From NCBI GenBank assembly GCA_023416335.1, contig JAEZHY010000088.1, positions 1-64,000 of the forward strand: DNA of 64,000 nucleotides, given 5' to 3'. Position 1 is the first letter of the stretch. Each line of letters opens with the position of its first letter. The translations under genes and the position numbers were made by a program. This stretch comes from Pseudomonadota bacterium. Lineage in GTDB: Bacteria; Desulfobacterota; Syntrophobacteria; Syntrophobacterales; Syntrophobacteraceae. A model generated the notes under the pieces. That model did not search any database. It had not been told where the DNA came from and was given only the letters and a program-made list of their open reading frames with translations. Positions 1-7,432 of the stretch are shown here, in pieces.

Positions 1-1
1 C

Positions 2-832
2 GCCCAGGACATCATCCTGCGTGCAAAAGAAATGGGGTACAGCGTCGTTGCCAGTTCGGCACGAATGGATGATATCGACGATGAGCGGCGCTCGGTTCAC
101 GACCTCCTGGACAGAGGAGTTGACGGGTTGGTCATATGCTCGGCTCTGCGCAACGACCCCGTGATCACCGACCTGATCAACTACGACGTGCCCTTCGTTC
201 TTGCTCTCCGCAGGGTGGACAGACGCCCCGGGGAGACCTCACCGGACTTCGTAGTGGTGGACAACCACATGGGTGCATTCCAACTGACCGAGCACCTGAT
301 CCGGATGGGGCACCGGAAGATCGCTCTTTTCACCGGAGACTTAAGGGCCTCTACAGGCTATCACAGGCTGGAGGGCGCAAAGGCCGCGTTGAAGCTCTAC
401 GGGTTCTCCCCGGACCAGAGTATTGTTCTGAACGGGGATTTCCAGCGGCCGACCGGGTTCCGGCTGGCTCTGAAGCTTCTGGAGGGGAAGGAATTGCCCA
501 CGGCAATTTTCGCGCACAATGATCACATGGCCATCGGAGCCATTGAATGTTTCGTAAAAGAAGGAATGAAAGTTCCCGACGATATTGGAGTGATTGGATT
601 TGACGACATAGAAATGGCCGGACTTCCAGGGATCGATCTCACCACTGTTTCCCAGACTAAATGCTCGATGGGCCAGACCGCCGTTGATATTCTGCTCGAA
701 AAAATTGAGAAGAAATCCGAGCGGATCACCAAGCAGTTCCTGTTAAATCCAATTCTCGTGATCCGGAAATCCTGCGGCTTCGATATGCGAGGGCGAAGTT
801 ACATTATCGATCGCAGGATAGTGAATCCGTAG
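2..832 (+). CDS. LacI-family transcriptional regulator, 5' partial
   Basis: The reading frame is open from the window edge, so the N-terminal LacI helix-turn-helix lies outside. What remains is the periplasmic-binding-protein-like sensor domain of LacI/GalR regulators. It opens with AQDIILRAKEMGYSVVAS and includes FVVVDNHMGAFQLTEHLI (domain 1), HNDHMAIGAIE and the family hallmark GVIGFDDIEMAG near the C-terminus. Such proteins bind a small ligand and release or bind DNA operators. It lies upstream of and co-oriented with the LIV-type transporter operon, so it could control that operon; this is inference. The ligand cannot be deduced. An inverted repeat at 1039-1070 in the following gap is a candidate operator. 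Confidence 0.88.
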   Translation, partial: AQDIILRAKEMGYSVVASSARMDDIDDERRSVHDLLDRGVDGLVICSALRNDPVITDLINYDVPFVLALRRVDRRPGETSPDFVVVDNHMGAFQLTEHLIRMGHRKIALFTGDLRASTGYHRLEGAKAALKLYGFSPDQSIVLNGDFQRPTGFRLALKLLEGKELPTAIFAHNDHMAIGAIECFVKEGMKVPDDIGVIGFDDIEMAGLPGIDLTTVSQTKCSMGQTAVDILLEKIEKKSERITKQFLLNPILVIRKSCGFDMRGRSYIIDRRIVNP

Positions 833-1132
833 CAGCAAATACATTGAGCAATGAGTGGGGGAATTATTCCCCCGAGCAACCCAAAGTTCGGCTGCATGCG
901 CAAGCATTGGACCCAGCCTTCGGGGCTTGGCGACTGCGAAGCCTGCGCTGGAGTTGCCGCCTCAGAACCGGTTCAGCCGAATAGCTGCAATGGCGGTAAT
1001 GGGAGGCGCAGTTTCCACGCCCTGATCTCAGGCGTTGTCTTGAGCGCGAAACGCGTAAGAAACGCTCAAGCGGGACTTCTGCTTCTATGCTGGATTGTCT
1101 TTCCTTAAACACTAATCGTCGGGAGGTTGTTT
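833..1132 (+). other. Intergenic region between the regulator and the ABC operon
   Basis: No convincing gene is present. Just after the regulator is a 17-bp palindrome, GGGGGAAT-T-ATTCCCCC (857-873). It could act as a weak terminator, but no T-tract follows. At 1039-1070 an inverted repeat CTTGAGCG-(16)-CGCTCAAG precedes the binding-protein gene. A strong Shine-Dalgarno GGGAGG (1121-1126) sits 6 bases before ATG 1133. Confidence 0.5.
1039..1070. promoter_or_regulatory. Inverted repeat, candidate operator or leader hairpin
   Basis: Perfect 8-bp arms CTTGAGCG (1039-1046) and CGCTCAAG (1063-1070) are separated by 16 bases that themselves contain CGCGAAACGCG. The repeat lies about 60 bases upstream of the ABC operon start. 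A LacI-type operator is one reading given the neighbouring regulator; an mRNA leader hairpin is another. Confidence 0.3.
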
Positions 1133-2386
1133 ATGTCGGGAAAGTGCAGGGCCTTGTCAGTCGTGTTGCCTTTGGTTCTGACCGTTGGACTTCTGGCCGG
1201 ATCGAGCGGAGCGGAAGCAGCGAAAGTAACCGAAGTAAAAATTGGTAACATTCTGCCGCTCTCCGGGTCCGTTGCCCCGGTTGGGAAAATCAGCCAACAG
1301 TCCAGGGATATGGCGGTCGAAGAGATCAATGCCGCGGGAGGCATAAAGTCTCTGGGTGGTGCCAAAATCAAAATGATATATGCCGACAGCAAGGGCGATC
1401 CGGCTACCGGTGTTGCGGAAGCGGAGCGCCTGATCACGCTGGAAAGGGTTGCCCTGGTCACCGGGGCTTATCAGAGCGGCGTAGCGCTGCCCTCCACCGA
1501 AGTCGCCGAGCGCTACCAGGTACCCTATTATTGCCCGGTTCCCTCGGAAGACATCATAACCGAACGCGGGTTCAAGTACGTTTTCCGGCAGGCCGAGAAG
1601 ACAACCTGGCGTAACCGCGATCAGGTCAAGTTCATCATGGAAATGTCGAAAAAGTTCAACACCCCGGTCAAAACCGTTGCCCTTATTTATGAAAACACGG
1701 CCTGGGGCCAGGGAGCGGTAAAGGGCTGGGAAAAGTACCTGGGAGAAGTCGGACTCACAATCGCGCTGAAAGAACCGTACCCCACCAACTCCTCCGACCT
1801 TACGCCCGTTGTTTTGAAGGTCAAGCAACTGCAGCCGGACATCGTCATGATGGTCTCCTATGTTTCCGACGCGGCGCTTCTGACCAACACCTTTGCCGAG
1901 CACAAGGTGAAACCGCTCGCTTTCATCGGCACCAGCGGCGGATTTGCGGATCCGGTCTACTTCAAGACAACCGGGGACAAGTGTGAAAACTTCTTCGACA
2001 TCTCGACCTGGGAGCCTGACGCAAATCGCCCGTTCAGCGCCGAAGTGAACAAGAAGTTCACGGAAAAATACGGCTATCCCATGAATGCCGAAGCAGTGAA
2101 GGCATACACAGCCGTGTACATCATCAAAGACGCGCTCGAAAGGGCCGGCTCGGTGGAGCCGAAAGCCATCCGCGACGCCCTGGCCGCAACGAAGCTGACC
2201 GAGGGCGTCACCCAGATGTATGCCTCCGAAATATCTTTCCAGGACGGACAAATGATCAATTCCCCGCTGATCATTTCCCAGTTCCGCAAAGTGAACGGGA
2301 AAATGGAGCGGGTGACCGTATGGCCGGAAAAGGACGCGCGCCCCGGCTTCACCCCGGTATGGCCTTTTCCCGGCTGGGATAAATAG
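1133..2386 (+). CDS. ABC transporter substrate-binding protein, LIV/aromatic type
   Basis: Periplasmic ligand-binding component of a branched-chain-amino-acid-type (HAAT family) ABC importer. The protein starts with a clear Sec signal (MSGKCRALSVVLPLVLTVGLL, ending near AEAA), then the type I periplasmic binding fold (IGNILPLSGSVAPVGK; YQSGVALPSTEVAERYQVPY). Length, 417 residues, is normal for the family. ATG 1133 is preferred over an in-frame TTG at 1127 because GGGAGG at 1121-1126 is spaced for it. It heads a five-gene operon. Homologues bind leucine/isoleucine/valine, amides, urea or aromatic acids; the sequence does not decide which. Confidence 0.93.
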   Translation: MSGKCRALSVVLPLVLTVGLLAGSSGAEAAKVTEVKIGNILPLSGSVAPVGKISQQSRDMAVEEINAAGGIKSLGGAKIKMIYADSKGDPATGVAEAERLITLERVALVTGAYQSGVALPSTEVAERYQVPYYCPVPSEDIITERGFKYVFRQAEKTTWRNRDQVKFIMEMSKKFNTPVKTVALIYENTAWGQGAVKGWEKYLGEVGLTIALKEPYPTNSSDLTPVVLKVKQLQPDIVMMVSYVSDAALLTNTFAEHKVKPLAFIGTSGGFADPVYFKTTGDKCENFFDISTWEPDANRPFSAEVNKKFTEKYGYPMNAEAVKAYTAVYIIKDALERAGSVEPKAIRDALAATKLTEGVTQMYASEISFQDGQMINSPLIISQFRKVNGKMERVTVWPEKDARPGFTPVWPFPGWDK

Positions 2387-2452
2387 GCAGAGCTTTTGGG
2401 GGACGGTCGTCATCGGGCTGTCCCCGTTTCCTGATTTATTGGAGTGTTTTGG

Positions 2453-3334
2453 ATGGGCTTATTTTCCTCGGTGATCAATGGAATATTGATGGGAGGGATT
2501 TACTCGCTGCTGGCCCTCGGGTTGACTCTCATTTTCGGCATCATGAAAATCATCAATTTCGCTCACGGCTGCCTGCTGATGTTGGGAATGATAACGACCT
2601 ACTGGATTTGGAGGGCATTGGGGATAGACCCCTACCTGCTGATTATACTGGTATTTCCGATTATGTTCGGCGTCGGCTACGTGACCCAGCGCTATGTCAT
2701 CAGGCCTGTGCTGGTTGCCGAAAAGGATGTCAGGGAACCGATCAGCGCCCTGCTGTTGACCGCCGGGCTTGCCGTAGCGCTCGAAAATTTCGTGTTGATG
2801 GTTTTCGGCGCCGATTACCTGATGGCAAAAACATCCTACTCGGGCCAGACATTCAACCTGTTCGGGATTTTGGTCAGCGTTTCCAGAACGTACGCATTCA
2901 TAGCCACTCTCCTGATTACATTCCTCTTTTTCCGATTCTTGACCAAGACCGAACTGGGGCGCGCCATGAGGGCCACCGGACAGGACCGCGGCGCGGCGCT
3001 GCTCATGGGCATCGATGTGACCAAGGTATACAGCATCGCGTTCGGCATCGGGACGGCTCTTTCCGGAGTAGCCGGGCTGGCGCTGCTTCCCTTTTATTAT
3101 GCTCACCCGTCGGTGGGGCAGGTGTTCATGACCAAGGCATTCATCATCGTAGTCCTTGGCGGGCTGGGGAGCGTCCCCGGCGCCCTGGTGGGAGGATTGA
3201 TCATCGGGTTGATGGAATCTGTCGCCGCCCAGTACATGACGGCGACGTGGACGGCAATCCTCGTTTACTTTGCCTTTCTCGGGGTGCTTCTGTTCAAACC
3301 TTCGGGCCTGTTCGGCTCCAAGTATGAATGGTAG
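2453..3334 (+). CDS. ABC transporter permease, LivH type
   Basis: Inner-membrane permease of the LIV-type importer, about 293 residues with roughly eight hydrophobic segments. LivH signatures include GGIYSLLALGLTLIFGIMKI-NFAHG at the N-terminus, RATGQDRGAALLMGID (the loop that contacts the ATPase) and KAFIIVVLGGLGSVPGALVGG near the C-terminus. ATG 2453 follows GGAG by 8 bases; a GTG at 2444 would overlap that ribosome site. It lies 66 bases after the binding-protein gene and pairs with the following LivM-type permease. Confidence 0.93.
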   Translation: MGLFSSVINGILMGGIYSLLALGLTLIFGIMKIINFAHGCLLMLGMITTYWIWRALGIDPYLLIILVFPIMFGVGYVTQRYVIRPVLVAEKDVREPISALLLTAGLAVALENFVLMVFGADYLMAKTSYSGQTFNLFGILVSVSRTYAFIATLLITFLFFRFLTKTELGRAMRATGQDRGAALLMGIDVTKVYSIAFGIGTALSGVAGLALLPFYYAHPSVGQVFMTKAFIIVVLGGLGSVPGALVGGLIIGLMESVAAQYMTATWTAILVYFAFLGVLLFKPSGLFGSKYEW

Positions 3335-3346
3335 GAGGTGATCTCA

Positions 3347-4357
3347 GTGCTGTCTCAATTCAAATCGGCCCGCTTCTATCTTCCCGCGGCGGTCCTTCTC
3401 CTTTTCCTGGCCCTGCCGCTGGGGGTGGACAGCCCCTATTACCTGCACATGATGGCGATTGTTCTGTTCTGGGCCTATCTGGCGTGCGCATGGAACATAG
3501 TAGGGGGATTTGCCGGCCAGTTGTCGCTCGGTCACGGTGTTTACCTTGCCACGGGCGCCTATGTTTCCTCCCTTCTGTTCAAGTACCTGATGATCTCCCC
3601 CTGGCTGGGCATGATTATCGCCGGCCTCGTCGCTTCCGTGCTCGGCATAATCGTTGGATACCCCACCCTCCGGTTGAAGGGGGCCTACTATGCATTGGCC
3701 ACGGTGGGCTTTGCTGAAGGATTCAAGGTCCTGCTGATCAACACAACGGACATTGGGTCCTGGCATACGGGAGGAGCCGAGGGATTCCTCGTGCCGCTCA
3801 TGGGGGTATCGCCGCTCTACATGCAGTTCCTGTCCAAGGTGCCCTATTACTACATTGCGCTTGGGCTCCTGCTGCTGATCCTGGGCGTCACCTGGTGGAT
3901 AGACCGGTCGAGGCTGGGATACTACCTGACCGCGCTGCGGGAAGACGAAGATGCCGCGAGGGCCCTGGGCATAAATACCAGCCGGGCCAAGCTTACGGCC
4001 GCTGTTATCAGCTCGTTTTTCACCGGGGTCGGGGGTGTGTTCTACGCACAGTTGATACGCTACCTGGAGCCCAACTCGGTTGCCGGCGAAATCATATCCA
4101 ACCAGATCGTGTTCCTGGCAATAGTGGGCGGGCGCGGCTCCCTGATCGGGCCGGTCCTCGGGGGCTTTTTCCTGACCATCGTCGGGGAGGTCACCCGTAC
4201 TTTCTTCGGGCAGCTTATGGGACTCCACCTCTTTATATACGGCACTATAGTGGCTCTTTTCGTCATCTTCAAACCCAAGGGGCTGATCGATGATGCCGAG
4301 AAACTCTATCATAGAGTGGTCCGCTTTCTCGACCGGGGGAGGGTAACAGGTGTCTGA
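3347..4357 (+). CDS. ABC transporter permease, LivM type
   Basis: Second inner-membrane permease of the importer, about 336 residues and strongly hydrophobic. LivM hallmarks are AWNIVGGFAGQLSLGHGVYLATGAY (residues about 50-75), TLRLKGAYYALATVGFAE, and the cytoplasmic coupling stretch ALREDEDAARALGINTSRAKL. A near-perfect Shine-Dalgarno, AGGAGGTGAT at 3333-3342, directs initiation to GTG 3347 rather than to GTG 3338, which lies inside that site. The 3' end overlaps the next gene by 8 bases, indicating translational coupling. Confidence 0.93.
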   Translation: MLSQFKSARFYLPAAVLLLFLALPLGVDSPYYLHMMAIVLFWAYLACAWNIVGGFAGQLSLGHGVYLATGAYVSSLLFKYLMISPWLGMIIAGLVASVLGIIVGYPTLRLKGAYYALATVGFAEGFKVLLINTTDIGSWHTGGAEGFLVPLMGVSPLYMQFLSKVPYYYIALGLLLLILGVTWWIDRSRLGYYLTALREDEDAARALGINTSRAKLTAAVISSFFTGVGGVFYAQLIRYLEPNSVAGEIISNQIVFLAIVGGRGSLIGPVLGGFFLTIVGEVTRTFFGQLMGLHLFIYGTIVALFVIFKPKGLIDDAEKLYHRVVRFLDRGRVTGV

Positions 4358-5090
4358 TCGGGCTTTACTCGAACTGAAAAACCTGACCGTGCAGTTCTCC
4401 GGTCTGGTTGCTTTGAACCAACTCGATTTCACTCTCCCCGAAGGCGCCATCGTCGGGGTAATCGGTCCCAACGGAGCTGGGAAGACCACAGTGTTCAACC
4501 TGATCAGCGGAGTATACCCACCCACTAATGGGGAGGTACATTTCTCCGGGGAGAATATCACCGGTCTCGCTACGCACCAGATCATCGGGAGGGGAATCGG
4601 CCGCACATTCCAGGTGGTGAGACCCTTCGTCACCAAGAGCGTTCTCTACAACGTCATGGTGGGCGCCTTTCTGCGAAGCCGCGACAGGCACAAGGTCGAA
4701 GCGAAAGCCCTGGAAGTCCTGGAGTTGGTGGGGCTGCATCAAAAGAAGGACATGCCGGCCAAAAACCTCACTATTGTCGACCGGAAGCGGCTCGAAGTGG
4801 CTAAAGCCCTGGCCACCGAACCGAAATTGCTGCTGCTCGACGAGGTCCTCGCCGGGCTCAATCCCTCGGAGGTCGATGAAGCGGTGGAACTGATCCGGCA
4901 CATACATGCCTCGGGAATAAGCATCCTGATTATCGAGCACGTCTTGAAGGCGGCGATGGCCCTTTCCCATCGCATACTCGTGCTGGATTACGGCAAAAAG
5001 ATAGCGGAAGGGTCCCCGGAGGAAATTACCAGCAACCCGGAAGTCATTAAAGCATATTTGGGTGATAGATATGGCGCTGCTCGGAATTGA
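4350..5090 (+). CDS. ABC transporter ATP-binding protein, LivG type
   Basis: Cytoplasmic ATPase subunit of the LIV-type importer, 246 residues. Walker A is GPNGAGKTT (about residue 38); the Walker B region is LLLLDEVLAGLNP with the catalytic glutamate after the aspartate; the H-loop histidine is in IIEHV. The usual signature LSxGQ is replaced by LTIVD followed by RKRLEVAKALA. Related divergent signatures are known in some LivG proteins, so this is variant rather than broken. It starts at GTG 4350 inside the end of the LivM gene and overlaps the LivF gene by 20 bases. Confidence 0.92.
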   Translation: MSDRALLELKNLTVQFSGLVALNQLDFTLPEGAIVGVIGPNGAGKTTVFNLISGVYPPTNGEVHFSGENITGLATHQIIGRGIGRTFQVVRPFVTKSVLYNVMVGAFLRSRDRHKVEAKALEVLELVGLHQKKDMPAKNLTIVDRKRLEVAKALATEPKLLLLDEVLAGLNPSEVDEAVELIRHIHASGISILIIEHVLKAAMALSHRILVLDYGKKIAEGSPEEITSNPEVIKAYLGDRYGAARN

Positions 5091-5781
5091 AAATATCGGT
5101 GTTTACTATGGCGAAATGATGGCTCTTCGGGAGGTTTCCGCAGAGGTGGAAGCCGGGGAGATAGTCAGCGTGGTTGGGGCCAATGGGGCCGGTAAAAGCA
5201 CCTTGATCAACACGATCTCCGGTATTTTGCGTCCCAGGACCGGCGCGATCCGCTTCAACGGCGAAGAGATAAGCCGGCTGGAAGCCCACCAGGTGGTCGA
5301 GCGTGGAGTGGTCCAGGTCCCCGAGGGGCGGAGGCTTTTTCCCAACATGTCCGTCGAGGAAAACCTCTATATCGGTTCATATCTCCCCGGCAGCCGCGCC
5401 CATCGCAAGGAAAACCTGGAGAAGGTTTTCGATCTGCTGCCCCGGTTGGCTGAAAGAAAGAAGCAGGTGGCCAGGAATATGAGCGGAGGCGAGCAGCAGA
5501 TGCTGGCAATCGGCCGGGCCCTTATGTCGGAGCCGAAGCTGCTCATGTTCGACGAACCCTCGCTGGGGCTTGCCCCCAAGATGGTCGATACAGTGCTGGA
5601 CCTGATCCGTAACATCGCTTCGCAGGGTGTGACCGTTATCCTGGTTGAGCAGAACATTCAGCACGCGCTCGAGCTGTCGAACCGGGGCTATGTGCTCGAA
5701 AACGGCACCGTAAGCCTGACGGGGAAGTCGTCCGACTTGCTGGACAATCCTCATGTGAAGAAGGCCTACCTGGGTCTGTAA
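5071..5781 (+). CDS. ABC transporter ATP-binding protein, LivF type
   Basis: Second ATPase of the importer, 236 residues. It carries Walker A GANGAGKST, Q-loop region VQVPEGRRLFPNMSVEENL (a LivF hallmark), canonical signature MSGGEQQMLAIGRAL, Walker B LLMFDEPSLGLAP and the H-loop region ILVEQN. ATG 5071 is chosen over GTG 5062; either start lies inside the LivG gene. It closes the operon; no obvious T-rich terminator follows. Confidence 0.93.
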   Translation: MALLGIENIGVYYGEMMALREVSAEVEAGEIVSVVGANGAGKSTLINTISGILRPRTGAIRFNGEEISRLEAHQVVERGVVQVPEGRRLFPNMSVEENLYIGSYLPGSRAHRKENLEKVFDLLPRLAERKKQVARNMSGGEQQMLAIGRALMSEPKLLMFDEPSLGLAPKMVDTVLDLIRNIASQGVTVILVEQNIQHALELSNRGYVLENGTVSLTGKSSDLLDNPHVKKAYLGL

Positions 5782-5812
5782 CAGGGGCAGCAGCAGTAGC
5801 GCCATCACAAAA

Positions 5813-6085
5813 ATGCCGGATGAAAGCAGCGTATCCATGAGCAGGCCGACGATCCCCATTTGCGCTGTATATCGAATTATCTGTTCATCGGGTGAATGCC
5901 TGATGCGGGTATATGAAAATAGCGGCAAGTGGCTCGCCGAAACCGAGTGCGATTCCGGAGGCAGGTCAAGTGAACCCTTCGAGGGGGAAACCTTTACCGA
6001 GGCATACTGGAAAGGGATAAACTGGATCGAAGAGAATGTCGGCGAGTTCGTCGAGGTGGTAGCGGCCCCGGCAATGCAGCGCTGA
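5813..6085 (+). CDS. Small hypothetical protein
   Basis: Up to 90 residues, not recognised. The N-terminal third (up to MRVYENSG) looks like chance translation, and the more protein-like part begins at an internal ATG at 5903, giving about 60 residues rich in acidic and aromatic positions (GETFTEAYWKGINWIEENVGEFVEVV). It follows the ABC operon by 31 bases on the same strand and could be its last cistron. There is no signal peptide or membrane segment. The start and even the reality of the gene are uncertain. Confidence 0.45.
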   Translation: MPDESSVSMSRPTIPICAVYRIICSSGECLMRVYENSGKWLAETECDSGGRSSEPFEGETFTEAYWKGINWIEENVGEFVEVVAAPAMQR

Positions 6086-6269
6086 TTCTACTGCTGATCG
6101 ACATACCGGGTTTTTAGGAGCGCATTTTCTTCGATCATAATAACCTCGTTATCCATACCGGCTCAGGTCCATTGTTTCCGGTCGGGGCGAAAGGGGATAC
6201 TCCGGATGTTCTCGGGGTTCTCCAAAAGCTCGGAACGTCTGGATCACAGTCTAATCCAGGTGTCAGGCA

Positions 6270-7187
6270 TTATATGAGCCAGGTCCAGATATAATTCCCC
6301 GCAATAAACAACATGCATATGCACAGGATGATCTTGATTGCACGAACGGGCATGTATTTCTGGCACCGGGCTCCGAGATAAATTCCAAAAAAGCCGCCTA
6401 TGCCGAACAGCGCGCCGAGAAACCAATCCGGCGCAACCGCGACACCCGTCTTCAGGGATGCGCCCAGAAAAAGGTAGAATAGAACACCGGCTACTGAAGT
6501 GATGAAAGCCCCCATGAGAGACGCCCCGGCAACGGCATGTATGGGCATTCCGAGGATGGCGATGAAGAAAGGCGCAATAATAGCGGCCCCGCCGACTCCG
6601 TAGATCCCGCCGACCACTCCGACCACGAAAGTCAGAATAAAAACATAAACCGGCGAGAAGGTATGAGTTTTACCCGCGAAGGTGAACTCGATGCAGGAAA
6701 ACGAAAATCGGGCCCCGGTCACGCAATTCTGTGCCTTGCTCCCATTCTCCTTTCCGGCAGGAGCCGCTCCATCTCTACTTGTAAAAACATCACGCGCCAG
6801 TCTCATCCCGATGTACAGGAGAACTGCTCCTGTAAAGGCTTTGAAGTTCTTCGGATCGGGAAGATACGCAATCCGCACCCATGCGCCGATAAAAACTCCG
6901 GGCAATGTGCCGATGATTACCGTCCAGGTGAGCGGCCAGACCATTCGGCCCTCGCGTGTGTATCGGTAAACGCCGCCCGGAATGGCTACCACGTTGAAGA
7001 AATGATTGGTGCTGCTGACGGACGGGGTGATGTAGCCCAGGAAACTCATCTGAAAGGGCAGGAGGAGAAATGCGCCCGAAAGGCCCCCCATCGAAGTGAA
7101 AAAAGAGATAATGAATGCTGCAAGCGGGGGGATGAGAACACTGGTATCCACGCCTGAGACCGAAAAATGGACGTACATCCAATCCAT
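6270..7187 (-). CDS. TauE/SafE-family sulfite exporter-like permease
   Basis: About 305 residues with around eight membrane helices in two similar halves, the layout of the TauE/SafE (DUF81) family of anion/sulfonate exporters. Typical segments are PPLAAFIISFFTSMGGLSGAFLLLP near the N-terminus and FVVGVVGGIYGVGGAAIIAPFF at the start of the second half. ATG 7187 (MDWMYVHFS) is chosen because GAGG lies 9 bases upstream; an upstream ATG would add 14 non-hydrophobic residues. It lies downstream of imuC on the same strand after a 245-base gap, so it probably has its own promoter. The substrate is not inferable. Confidence 0.85.
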   Translation of the reverse strand: MDWMYVHFSVSGVDTSVLIPPLAAFIISFFTSMGGLSGAFLLLPFQMSFLGYITPSVSSTNHFFNVVAIPGGVYRYTREGRMVWPLTWTVIIGTLPGVFIGAWVRIAYLPDPKNFKAFTGAVLLYIGMRLARDVFTSRDGAAPAGKENGSKAQNCVTGARFSFSCIEFTFAGKTHTFSPVYVFILTFVVGVVGGIYGVGGAAIIAPFFIAILGMPIHAVAGASLMGAFITSVAGVLFYLFLGASLKTGVAVAPDWFLGALFGIGGFFGIYLGARCQKYMPVRAIKIILCICMLFIAGNYIWTWLI

Positions 7188-7432
7188 GCTGCTTTTCCTC
7201 AATGGCAAACTGGAGCAATATTTCCGCAATCAGAGTACAGAAAGACAAAAACATTCCAACCTGAAAGTCACAAAAATAACCAAAAAAACAATAACCTAGG
7301 AGCGCGGGGCGGGTGAAGCCCATCGCCCTCACAGACAGTCAATTATACAGATTGAATTGCAAAATGATTCGGAAATTGTAATGATTTCTTGCACTCTGAT
7401 TCTCAGCCCTAAGGGGGAGATGTCTTGATTTT

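Noticed and set aside
851..1108. Possible 85-codon gene between the regulator and the ABC operon
   Set aside because: Overlaps palindromes, has no ribosome site, and the product looks random.
1157..2413. Long open frame opposite the ABC binding-protein gene
   Set aside because: It mirrors the codon pattern of the real gene, has no recognisable domain, no ribosome site, and low-complexity basic/glycine composition.
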